Part shown: piece by piece, positions 5,339 through 11,411 of the stretch
Numbering within the stretch: position 1 is the first letter of the stretch
Layout of the letters: the number at the start of each line of letters is the position of its first letter
Assembly (NCBI GenBank): GCA_020048935.1
Contig: JAIFLS010000201.1
Coordinates: 1 to 11,411, forward strand
Source of the DNA: a bacterium
Lineage (GTDB): Bacteria; Verrucomicrobiota; Kiritimatiellia; UBA8416
Direction: 5' to 3'
Length of the DNA stretch: 11,411 nt
Notes under the pieces: model-generated
Databases searched by the model: none
Seen by the model: the letters and a program-made list of their open reading frames with translations, nothing else
What the model was told of the DNA's origin: nothing
Translations under genes and position numbers: made by a program

Positions 5339-7054
5339 CTAGTCCTGTGTTTTGAGTTCCTCGCGAAGACGCCCGACAACCGCATCCGGCGTCATGACAA
5401 CCTGCTCCCCGTCGCGGCCGCGCAGCGCCGCGGTTCCCGCCGCCTGCTCCTCCGCCCCGGTGATCAGCATGTACGGGACCCGGTCGTTGCGGGCCACGCG
5501 GATCTTGGCGCCGATGCGTTCGGAGCGACGGTCGACCGTCACCCGGAAATCGAGCGCGCGCAACTGCGCGGCCAGGGCATCGGCATAGTCAAGCTGGTCG
5601 TCGGTAATCGGCAGCACGCGGACCTGCTCCGGCGCGAGCCAGAGCGGGAACTTCCCGCCGTAGTGCTCGATCAGCACGCCGAAGAAGCGCTCGATACTGC
5701 CGAGCAGCGCCCGGTGCACCATGTATGGCCGGTGGTCGGCGCCATCCTCGCCGGTGTACTTGAGATCAAACCGTTCAGGCAGGTTGAAGTCGAACTGGAT
5801 CGTGCCCATCTGCCATTCGCGGCCGATGGCATCCTTGATCTTCAGGTCTATCTTCGGGCCGTAGAAGGCCCCGCCGCCCTGGTCGACCTCGTAGGCGATA
5901 CCCTGGGCCTCGAGCGCACCGCGCAGCGAGACGGTCGCCTGTTCCCAGCGCGACTCCTCGCCGACGGCCTTTTCCGGTCGTGTCGCCAGGTAGGCCGTGA
6001 CGTCCTCGAACCCGAAGGCGCGCAGCATCTTCAGCGCGAAAGCCACGGTCGTCCGGACCTCGTCCTGGATGCGCTCGGGAGTGCAGAAGATATGCGCATC
6101 ATCCTGCGTGAAGCCGCGCACTCGCAACAGCCCGTGCAGCACGCCGCTCTTCTCGTAGCGGTAGACCGTCCCGAGTTCCGCCCAGCGCAGGGGCAGCTCA
6201 CGATAGGAGCGCTTGCTGTTCTTGTAGATCTGGATATGGAAGGGGCAGTTCATCGGCTTGACGTAGTAATCGCCGCCGTCGACATCCATCGGCGCGTACA
6301 TGTTCTCGCTGTAGAAACCCAGGTGGCCGGAAGTATCCCACAGCTGCGCCCGCCCGATATGCGGCGAATAGAGCAGCTCGTAGCCTGCGCGGTAATGCTC
6401 GCGGCGCCAGAAGTCCTCGATGATCGAACGGATGCGCGCGCCGCGCGGATGCCAGTGCACCAGTCCCGGACCGACATCCTCCTGGATGCTGAACAGGTCC
6501 AGCTCCTTGCCGAGCTTGCGGTGATCCCGCGCCGCTGCCTCCTCGAGCTGCTTGAGCAGCACCTTGATCTGCTTGGGCGATTCGGCCGCGATACCGTAGA
6601 TGCGCTGCAGCATCGGGTTGGTCTCCTTGCCGCGGAAATAGGAACCGGCCACCGACGTCAGCTTGAAACCCTTGATCTCGCCGGTACGCTCGACGTGCGG
6701 GCCGCGGCACAGGTCCTCGAACTCACCGCAGCGGTAGAAGGATATCGACTCGCCCTCCGGAATGTCCGCCAGCCGCTGGACCTTGTAGTCCTGGCCGCGT
6801 TCCTCCAGCATCCGGCTGGCCTCCTCGCGCGATACCTCGAAACGCACGAAGGGAAGATCCGCTTCCACCAGGCGGGCCATTTCCGCCTCGATCGCCGGGA
6901 AATCCTCGGGGGTGAGCCGGTGCGGCATGTCGAAATCGTAGTAGAATCCGCTATCCGTCGCCGGCCCGATATCAAGGCGTACGCTCTCGTACAGCCGGCA
7001 TACGGCCGCCGCCATTACATGCGCCGCGCTGTGACGCAACCGTTCAAGATCCAA
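5339..7054 (-). CDS. thrS: Threonyl-tRNA synthetase lacking the TGS domain
   Basis: This class II synthetase charges tRNA-Thr. Seen: the N2 editing domain with HSAAH (His8, His12) and CRGPH (Cys116, His120), motif 2 around ELPLRWAELGTVYRYE (286-301), zinc ligands Cys270, His321 and His447, motif 3 HRALLGSIERFFGVLIEHYGG, and a C-terminal anticodon-binding domain from about residue 475. It has 571 residues against 642 in E. coli; the HxxxH pair is at 8/12 rather than 73/77, so the N-terminal TGS domain is missing. The TTG start is supported by GGAGGGAG six bases upstream; an in-frame TAG lies 15 bases above the start and only 82 bases separate the start from the preceding gene, so no TGS coding could be hidden. 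It is the first gene of the thrS-infC-rpmI-rplT operon. Confidence 0.96.
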   Translation of the reverse strand: MDLERLRHSAAHVMAAAVCRLYESVRLDIGPATDSGFYYDFDMPHRLTPEDFPAIEAEMARLVEADLPFVRFEVSREEASRMLEERGQDYKVQRLADIPEGESISFYRCGEFEDLCRGPHVERTGEIKGFKLTSVAGSYFRGKETNPMLQRIYGIAAESPKQIKVLLKQLEEAAARDHRKLGKELDLFSIQEDVGPGLVHWHPRGARIRSIIEDFWRREHYRAGYELLYSPHIGRAQLWDTSGHLGFYSENMYAPMDVDGGDYYVKPMNCPFHIQIYKNSKRSYRELPLRWAELGTVYRYEKSGVLHGLLRVRGFTQDDAHIFCTPERIQDEVRTTVAFALKMLRAFGFEDVTAYLATRPEKAVGEESRWEQATVSLRGALEAQGIAYEVDQGGGAFYGPKIDLKIKDAIGREWQMGTIQFDFNLPERFDLKYTGEDGADHRPYMVHRALLGSIERFFGVLIEHYGGKFPLWLAPEQVRVLPITDDQLDYADALAAQLRALDFRVTVDRRSERIGAKIRVARNDRVPYMLITGAEEQAAGTAALRGRDGEQVVMTPDAVVGRLREELKTQD

Positions 7055-7111
7055 AGCTGACTCCCTCCGCTATCTGCAAAATGCTGGTTTTACTGAGTTT
7101 CATGAAGGGCG

Positions 7112-7140
7112 AAAATAGTGTTTATCACGAGGAATGTCAA
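7112..7140 (-). promoter_or_regulatory. Sigma70-type promoter of the thrS operon
   Basis: On the minus strand a perfect TTGACA (7140-7135) and TATTTT (7117-7112) are separated by 17 bases. The stop codon of the upstream gene (TGA, 7139-7137) lies inside the -35 box. Transcription would begin near 7105, giving a leader of about 50 bases before the thrS TTG. It is the best promoter match I found in the window. Confidence 0.78.
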
Positions 7141-8099
7141 TATCGCTGTTCGGTGAGCTGTTCGGTGAGTTCAACCTCCAGCGACACATCAAGCGGCAGC
7201 CAGGAGGGTAGGCGGTGGCGGGCCATCTTCGCCTTCTTGCGCCGCTTGTTCTGCGAGCGCTCGATCGACTTCCCCAGCGCGTCCGCCACCCGTTGCTCCA
7301 GCCAAGGGGCCATGTTGTCGACGCGGATGTCGAGCGCCTCGACGCGGGCGGAGTAGTCGAACCCCGTCCCGTCGTCATGCACCACCGGCACGAACGAGAA
7401 CAGGATCGCCAGCCGCTTCACGTCCGTCTTCAGGCGGGCGGAGACAATCCCATCCTTGAACCAGTAGCGCAGCCGTCCGGTGGCGGTAGCACGTAAGCGT
7501 ATGGCATCGGACGGCGATGGGCGAGGCATGTCCAGTAATTCAAGGCGCAGCGACCTGAACCAGATGCGCTTATCGAGATCGTAGTGCCCCAGTATGTACT
7601 CGCCACGCTCGCTCCAGTCCTCGGCGAGCTCATCGCTCAGCAGGGTATTGAATTCGGCGACCGGGAACCGGATATGTATGCGCGGCAACAACCCGGCATT
7701 GGCATCAAGCCGCAACACGCAGGGCAGGCTCAGAGCCACCTTGGTATCCGGCGGCAGCCAGTCGACACGGATCTCCATGCCGTCGGAAACCAGACCCGGG
7801 GGCACGATCCAGGCGGGGAGCGGGCTGCGCTCGATCACATCCATGACATAGGCCCGGCTCAGGGTGATCTGCAGCCCGCGTCCGGCCGGTGCGGCCGGCA
7901 AGGCGGTATCGGCGATCCGGCGCACGACGATACCCTGCCGTTCCAGCAGCGGTGGCAACAGGCGCGGCAGGAGATACCGGCGCAGCCCGCCGCCGATCCA
8001 GCCGTACTGCCACAATGCCGCGAAGAGCACAAGGATGAACAGCCACACCAGGGCGGGCCTTGCCCGCCTGGGCGTTGATTGGGCAAGCTGTCTTTTCAC
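7137..8099 (-). CDS. Single-pass membrane protein of unknown function in a TolQ-ExbD operon
   Basis: I do not recognise this 320-residue protein. I place the start at GTG 8099 because GGAGG stands five bases upstream, right after the exbD stop (11-base gap). It opens with a basic stretch (MKRQ...RRARP), then one membrane helix (about 15-34), then about 280 residues that look periplasmic: alternating hydrophobic strands (for example LSLPCVLRLDANAGLLPRIH), the segment FPVAEFNTLLSDELAEDW (145-162), ALDIRVDNMAPWLEQRVADALG (255-276), a very basic patch RSQNKRRKKAKMARHR (281-296), and the end LTEQLTEQRY made by a 12-base tandem duplication. The gene takes the place where tonB or tolA would often follow, but there is no proline-rich spacer or TonB-like end. 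A beta-rich, lipid-binding (TULIP/LEA-like) fold is a guess. Confidence 0.8.
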   Translation of the reverse strand: MKRQLAQSTPRRARPALVWLFILVLFAALWQYGWIGGGLRRYLLPRLLPPLLERQGIVVRRIADTALPAAPAGRGLQITLSRAYVMDVIERSPLPAWIVPPGLVSDGMEIRVDWLPPDTKVALSLPCVLRLDANAGLLPRIHIRFPVAEFNTLLSDELAEDWSERGEYILGHYDLDKRIWFRSLRLELLDMPRPSPSDAIRLRATATGRLRYWFKDGIVSARLKTDVKRLAILFSFVPVVHDDGTGFDYSARVEALDIRVDNMAPWLEQRVADALGKSIERSQNKRRKKAKMARHRLPSWLPLDVSLEVELTEQLTEQRY

Positions 8100-8110
8100 G
8101 GGGCCCTCCG

Positions 8111-8521
8111 CTACGAATCGCCCTGGGTCACCAGCGCGATCCGCGTGAGCTTGCGCTCGTGCAGCGCCCGCAGCACACGCACCACGTCGCCATAGGGCAC
8201 GGCCTTGTCGGCCCGCACGTATACCGCGGTCGCCGGGGCGGTTTGCGCCAGCACCGCGCATTGCGCCTCGAACGCCTCGAACGTGACCGGCCGGTCATCC
8301 AGATAAAGCTTGCCAGCACCGTCGAGGCTGATCACCGCGCGTGCAGTATCCGTCGGCAGCGGGGAGGCGGAGCCTTGCGGCAGGTTGATCGGCACGCCCT
8401 GCTCGATCAACGGGAAGGTGATGATGAACGTGATCAGAAGGATGAACGTCAAGTCCATCAACGGGGTCAGGTTGATCTCGCTGAGCGGCTTCAGCGTTGT
8501 CAGCGGTACTCTGCGGCTCAT
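8111..8521 (-). CDS. ExbD/TolR family biopolymer transport protein
   Basis: The 136-residue protein has a short cytoplasmic start, one membrane helix (about 20-40) and a periplasmic domain, as in ExbD and TolR, which form the inner rotor of the proton-driven TolQR/ExbBD motors. Seen: LSEINLTPLMDLTFILLITFI with the essential membrane aspartate Asp23, then VPINLPQG, and a C-terminal domain with AVISLDGAGKLYLDDRPV and VYVRADKAVPYGDVVRVLRAL. An AAGGAGGA site precedes the ATG. It begins 15 bases after the TolQ/ExbB-like gene, so the pair is co-transcribed. From the sequence alone it cannot be assigned to Tol-Pal or to a TonB system; no tolA, tolB, pal or tonB is in the window. Confidence 0.94.
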   Translation of the reverse strand: MSRRVPLTTLKPLSEINLTPLMDLTFILLITFIITFPLIEQGVPINLPQGSASPLPTDTARAVISLDGAGKLYLDDRPVTFEAFEAQCAVLAQTAPATAVYVRADKAVPYGDVVRVLRALHERKLTRIALVTQGDS

Positions 8522-8536
8522 CGGCGATCCTCCTTC

Positions 8537-9274
8537 TCAGGAAACATGGACGCGTTCCAGGTCGCCAACCAGCTCCTGCGCGAAGTTGTCCATCATCACG
8601 GTCAACTGCCGCACGCGGTCGCTGAGGATGTTGTAGCCGATCGAGGAAGGCAGCGCGACAATCAGGCCGACAACGGTGGTCATCAGCGCGCTGCCAATGC
8701 CGGGTGCCACTTCAGAAAGCAGCGCGGAACCGGAACCAGCCATGCTGCCGAACGTGGTCATCACGCCCATGACCGTGCCGAGCAAACCGAGGAAAGGCGC
8801 CACGTTGGCCGCGCTGGCCAGGTAGCCGACGCTGGACTCGAGCAGCAGAGCCTGGTCGGCCACCATGCGTTCCGCCGCGTTCTGCACCGAGCGGAGCTGG
8901 CGGTCGCTGAGCGGTATGTGCGAAAGGCCCTCGTCGGCGCGGAGGCTTCCCGCCTCGATCCCCTGCACATCGAGCACCGCTTCCAGTGCGGCACAGGCCT
9001 GATCGTAGACGGCTTGCAAAGGCGCCCGCGAGCTCTGCCCGCTTTGATCCAGGTAAAGTTCCGCCGGATGCTTCAACGTCCGGTAGCGGCGCAGCAGGGC
9101 AAGCGATTCATTGCGCGCGCGTATCAGGACGATCAGCTTCGAGATCATGATCGACCATGCGTAAATAGAGCCGCCGAAAAGCAGCAGACAGATCACGACT
9201 CCAGGCGTGTCCATTTCCATTATCATCGACTGCGCACTCGCCAACGGCATCGTCAACAGCATCTGCGTCATCAT
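8537..9274 (-). CDS. TolQ/ExbB family proton channel protein
   Basis: The 245-residue inner membrane protein forms the proton-channel stator with ExbD/TolR. Seen: membrane helix 1 (about 24-50), a cytoplasmic region of about 95 residues, helix 2 (148-172) with ANVAPFLGLLGTVMGVMTTF, and helix 3 (192-216) with GIGSALMTTVVGLIVALPSSIGYNIL. The channel threonines (Thr167, Thr200) and the helix-3 proline (Pro209) of the family are in place. I chose ATG 9274 because GGAGGAGG lies 10 bases upstream; ATG 9271 is almost as good, and ATG 9307 has no clear ribosome-binding site. No convincing promoter is visible in the short gap after the terminator of the upstream H1-like gene, so read-through is possible. 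Confidence 0.94.
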   Translation of the reverse strand: MMTQMLLTMPLASAQSMIMEMDTPGVVICLLLFGGSIYAWSIMISKLIVLIRARNESLALLRRYRTLKHPAELYLDQSGQSSRAPLQAVYDQACAALEAVLDVQGIEAGSLRADEGLSHIPLSDRQLRSVQNAAERMVADQALLLESSVGYLASAANVAPFLGLLGTVMGVMTTFGSMAGSGSALLSEVAPGIGSALMTTVVGLIVALPSSIGYNILSDRVRQLTVMMDNFAQELVGDLERVHVS

Positions 9275-9331
9275 GATTCGCGCGCCTCCTCCAGCCGGCA
9301 GGGTCATTCCGCCCGCGGCCGTTCACTCACA

Positions 9332-9364
9332 CAAAAAAGGCGACCGGCGTAACGCCGGCCGCCT
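9332..9364 (-). terminator. Rho-independent terminator of the H1-like gene
   Basis: On the minus strand a 12-bp stem with one G-U pair (9338-9349 with 9353-9364) and a three-base loop is followed by six T (9338-9333). It lies 17 bases after the H1-like stop codon and about 57 bases before the TolQ/ExbB-like start, so it should insulate or strongly reduce transcription between the two genes. Confidence 0.9.
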
Positions 9365-9381
9365 TTATTCCTCGGTGCTTC

Positions 9382-9561
9382 TTACTTCTTTGCTGCGGCC
9401 TTCTTCGCGGGGGCCTTCTTAGCAACAGCCTTCTTCACAACGGCCTTCTTCGCCGGGGCCTTCGCGGCTACCGCCTTCTTCGCCGGGGCCTTCGCGGCAA
9501 CGGCCTTCTTTGCTACTGCCTTCTTCGCCACGGTCTTCGTCGCTGTCTTCTTTGCTGCCAT
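9382..9561 (-). CDS. Histone H1-like lysine/alanine-rich DNA-binding protein
   Basis: The 59-residue protein is almost entirely Lys, Ala, Pro, Val and Thr (MAAKKTATKTVAKKAVAKK...), built from AKK and AKAPA units like the tail of eukaryotic histone H1 and bacterial H1-like proteins (chlamydial Hc1/Hc2, AlgP-type tails). It should be disordered and bind DNA or RNA by charge, probably condensing the nucleoid; this role is inferred from composition. The start at 9561 is set by GAGGAGAGG about six bases upstream; a longer reading from 9690 has an unrelated, non-repetitive N-terminus. It has no globular domain. It is monocistronic, with a strong terminator and a long upstream region carrying palindromes. 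Confidence 0.87.
   Translation of the reverse strand: MAAKKTATKTVAKKAVAKKAVAAKAPAKKAVAAKAPAKKAVVKKAVAKKAPAKKAAAKK
9441..9500. repeat. 30-bp tandem repeat inside the H1-like gene
   Basis: Two adjacent 30-base units (9441-9470 and 9471-9500) differ at only a few bases and encode the ten-residue unit KKAVAAKAPA twice. Partial copies flank them. The near identity at DNA level points to recent duplication and a copy number that may vary among strains. Confidence 0.85.
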
Positions 9562-9668
9562 AATCAGCCTCTCCTCACTGTTCGCCGGGTACTCCGGCTC
9601 GTTTACGGCCGCTAAGCATATCCACTCTCGAAAGCCACCACAGCCTTGTTCGTCAATATGCCGCGTGC

Positions 9669-9695
9669 CACACACTCTGTGTGCAGTCACTGCAC
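9669..9695. promoter_or_regulatory. Two overlapping palindromes upstream of the H1-like gene
   Basis: CACACA-CTC-TGTGTG (9669-9683) and GTGCAGT-C-ACTGCAC (9681-9695) are perfect palindromes that share the three bases GTG at 9681-9683. They lie about 110-135 bases upstream of the H1-like ATG, just downstream of its candidate promoter. Perfect short-centred palindromes are typical of dimeric-regulator operators. No regulator can be named. Confidence 0.4.
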
Positions 9696-9707
9696 CAGCT
9701 GACGCGA

Positions 9708-9775
9708 ACGTTAAACCGTTTTTTTTTCGGCGTCAATAGACTTCATTCATTTTTGTTCATTTTTTTATTTTTTCT
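9708..9775 (-). promoter_or_regulatory. Candidate promoter with A-tract UP-like element for the H1-like gene
   Basis: On the minus strand TTGACG (9736-9731) is followed after 17 bases by TAACGT (9713-9708), a weak -10. Upstream of the -35, 9740-9775 is rich in A-tracts (mirrored as T runs on the plus strand), as in UP elements of strongly expressed genes. The 296-base gap 9562-9857 separates the divergent H1-like and glycosyltransferase genes and otherwise holds only the palindromes. The plus-strand promoter for the glycosyltransferase is not clear; TATACA at 9805-9810 is a possible -10. Confidence 0.35.
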
Positions 9776-9857
9776 CGCGATCGATTCATGTGTCGGCAAA
9801 CGGATATACACGAACGTGCCGATTGACCTGCCGTGATTTTTATGGCTGACTCTCCGC

Positions 9858-11072
9858 ATGACTATTGCCCTGTACTCAATGATGCTCGTCACTGCCGCCA
9901 TGCTCGCCTATGCGTGGATCGCCTATCCATTGCTGTTGCTGGCGGGTCGGCGCGGCCGCGCGATAACGGGATCACCGGCAACGCACACACCGCCGCTGGT
10001 GCTGCTGCTGTCGGCGTTCAACGAGGCGGATGTGATCGCGGACCGCGTCGCGAACTTGATCGCGACGGACTATCCGGACGGCCTCCTGCGCGTGCTCATC
10101 GGGACCGACGGCTGCACGGACGATACCGCCGCGCGCGCGAGGAAAGCCGCTGCTGCAGCACCTTGGATCGAGGTTGTCGCATTCGAGCGCAATCGCGGCA
10201 AGGTCGCGGTGCTGCGTGATCTCGTCGCGTCCGCGCGCCGTCATGATGACTGCCCGCAGGGCACCTTGTTTGTCTTCACCGACGCCAACACCCGCTTCCG
10301 TCCGGATGCGCTGCGCCTGCTCGCGCGGCATTTCGACAACCCCGCCGTTGGCGGCGTGTGCGGTCGGCTGGTCTTCACCGGATCAGGCAGCGATGCGGAG
10401 CACACCTACTGGAACCTGGAGAACGTGCTCAAGGCGCGTGAGTCCGCTCTCGATTCCTGCCTCGGGGCCAACGGCGCCATCTACGCGCTGCGCCCCGTAT
10501 GCTTCTGGCAGGAGATCCCGCCAAGCACGATCGTGGATGATTTCGTCATCGGCATGAAGGTGCGCGAGGCCGGCTTGCGCATGCTGTACGAGCCGGACGC
10601 CGTGGCCGAGGAGGATGTGCCGGCGGTGCGGGATGAATGGCGGAGGCGGGTCCGGATCGGCAGCGGCGACTACCAGGCGGCCCGGCTTTGCCGCGCCTGC
10701 CTGCATCCGCGCTACGGGCGTTTCGCCTGGTGCTTCTGGTCGCACAAGATCCTGCGCTGGTTCACACCGCACCTGGCGCTGGTCATGCTTGCCGCCGCGG
10801 TACTGTCATTAGCGTTCGGCCCGCGCCCCGCCGCATGCCCGCCTCTCGTGCTCGCCGCCCAGGCCGTCTGCACCGGCGGCCTGCTGCTGCTGGCGGCCGC
10901 TCTGGCCGGACGGCTTTCGCGTCGCCCGGCGTGGGGCGGGCCGGTGTGGCAGCTGTGCCGCGGCGTCGATCATTTCGTCACCATGCAGGCCGCCTTGCTT
11001 GCCGGATTCATACGCTACTGCCGCGGGAACCTTTCCGGTTCCTGGGCCCGTACCCCGCGGACATCGACATGA
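9858..11072 (+). CDS. Membrane-anchored family 2 glycosyltransferase
   Basis: The 404-residue protein resembles the processive GT2 enzymes related to cellulose, hyaluronan and poly-GlcNAc synthases. Seen: an N-terminal membrane helix (about 5-30); the nucleotide-sugar site LLSAFNEADVI and IGTDGCTDDT (50-90); RNRGKVAVLRD; the metal-binding FTDANT (140-145, a DxN form of the DxD motif); the acceptor loop GANGAIYALR (203-212); TIVDDFVIGMKVREAG (224-239) with the likely catalytic base in VDDF; RRRVRIGSGDYQA (262-274) in the place of QxxRW; and two or three C-terminal helices from about 303. The product and sugar donor cannot be told. No ribosome-binding site is visible at ATG 9858, so the start is less certain. 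It runs opposite to the translation genes and overlaps the next gene by ATGA. Confidence 0.88.
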   Translation: MTIALYSMMLVTAAMLAYAWIAYPLLLLAGRRGRAITGSPATHTPPLVLLLSAFNEADVIADRVANLIATDYPDGLLRVLIGTDGCTDDTAARARKAAAAAPWIEVVAFERNRGKVAVLRDLVASARRHDDCPQGTLFVFTDANTRFRPDALRLLARHFDNPAVGGVCGRLVFTGSGSDAEHTYWNLENVLKARESALDSCLGANGAIYALRPVCFWQEIPPSTIVDDFVIGMKVREAGLRMLYEPDAVAEEDVPAVRDEWRRRVRIGSGDYQAARLCRACLHPRYGRFAWCFWSHKILRWFTPHLALVMLAAAVLSLAFGPRPAACPPLVLAAQAVCTGGLLLLAAALAGRLSRRPAWGGPVWQLCRGVDHFVTMQAALLAGFIRYCRGNLSGSWARTPRTST

Positions 11073-11411
11073 TCTTCAAGCGCCCACGCCAACCCGTGAA
11101 CCGCCGTGCGACGCGCCGCCGCCTTGCCGGCACGGCGGCGGTCGCGCTGGTCGCGGCGCTTGCGCTGCTGTGCGGTCCCGCCGCCGACTGGCTGCAGATG
11201 CGCGACTGCCAGGCGGATCCCACGCAGTCGTGGGACGCGGTCTATCTTGTCTGCGGCGCCCGCGCCCAGCAGCGCCGCATCCGCGCCCTGACCGCATGGG
11301 TTGCCCACGCGCCATCACCACCGGTGATCCTCGTCGGCCAGGATCCGCAGCAAAGCTTCTGGTCGCGCAAACACCAGCGCAACCTGACACGCACCGAATG
11401 GGGCATCGAGG
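11069..11411 (+). CDS. Partial membrane-anchored protein, DUF218/YdcF-ElyC-like
   Basis: This gene starts with ATG at 11069, overlapping the glycosyltransferase stop (ATGA), and runs off the window after 114 codons. Seen: a basic start (RRATRRR), one membrane helix or signal anchor (about 19-38), then SWDAVYLVCGARAQQRRIRALTAW and PPVILVGQDPQQSFW. The order of helix, D-A-V-Y-L hydrophobic strand, a small-residue turn with arginines and a second strand ending in a glycine resembles the DUF218 domain of YdcF, SanA and ElyC, which act in envelope or polysaccharide metabolism. The match is by pattern only, and the cysteine in place of the usual glycine in the first loop is atypical. Coupling to the glycosyltransferase suggests a common job at the cell surface. 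Confidence 0.6.
   Translation, partial: MIFKRPRQPVNRRATRRRLAGTAAVALVAALALLCGPAADWLQMRDCQADPTQSWDAVYLVCGARAQQRRIRALTAWVAHAPSPPVILVGQDPQQSFWSRKHQRNLTRTEWGIE

Noticed and set aside
5663..7060. Long open frame of 465 codons on the plus strand, antisense to thrS
   Set aside because: It is a high-GC shadow of thrS. The thrS frame has every catalytic motif, while the plus-strand product has no recognisable domain and no ribosome-binding site.
8100..8261. Longer N-terminus for the unknown protein starting at 8261
   Set aside because: It would lie inside exbD in another frame and is low-complexity Arg/Ala/Gly; GTG 8099 has a well-placed GGAGG and is directly followed by a signal-anchor-like start.
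8060..9352. Plus-strand open frame of 430 codons across the tolQ-exbD genes
   Set aside because: Arg/His/Gln-rich shadow translation. It covers several well-supported minus-strand genes and their boundaries, including a terminator.
9562..9690. Longer N-terminus for the H1-like protein starting at 9690
   Set aside because: The extra 43 residues are unlike the repetitive basic protein and overlap the palindromic upstream region; GAGGAGAGG marks 9561 as the start.

Overview
The window is GC-rich and densely coded, and looks like a housekeeping chromosome segment from a bacterium of the PVC superphylum, most likely Verrucomicrobiota or Kiritimatiellota. The taxonomic hints are the style of the ribosomal proteins (S4 with a PPGMH segment and no N-terminal cysteine cluster, L20 starting MPRSTNAPASR), a lysine/alanine-rich histone H1-like protein, and short intergenic repeats. 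This placement is inference from memory of these families, not a search result.

Nearly everything from 201 to 9561 lies on the minus strand. Read in transcription order, the first unit is a small H1-like DNA-binding protein (9561-9382) with its own terminator. Next comes a TolQ/ExbB - ExbD/TolR proton-channel pair followed by an unrecognised single-pass membrane protein (9274-7137). A good sigma70-type promoter (7140-7112) overlaps the stop codon of that protein and drives thrS-infC-rpmI-rplT, the classical translation operon, which ends in a terminator (4086-4058). The ribosome-binding site of pheS sits directly after this terminator, and pheS-gmk-coaC-small membrane protein-DUF192 follow, with ATGA overlaps at two of the junctions. 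rpsD (S4) is a separate gene with its own candidate promoter and terminator.

The gene-free stretch 819-1280 holds a 177-bp MITE-like element (1066-1242) with terminal inverted repeats, internal hairpins and a 6-bp direct repeat (CAGGCT) at both ends. The first 80 bases carry an inverted and tandem GTTGG-type repeat.

On the plus strand the right end (9858-11411) starts a different unit: a membrane-anchored family 2 glycosyltransferase, overlapped by ATGA with a partial gene that resembles the DUF218/YdcF-ElyC family. Together they suggest envelope or exopolysaccharide work.

The points most worth a second look are the MITE with its target-site duplication, a threonyl-tRNA synthetase that lacks the whole TGS domain, infC with an apparent AUU start, the uncharacterised third gene of the TolQ-ExbD operon, pheS without pheT, and a 59-codon membrane gene that is easily missed. 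I saw no CRISPR array, tRNA, rRNA, prophage or defence system, and no wholly new system that I could defend.
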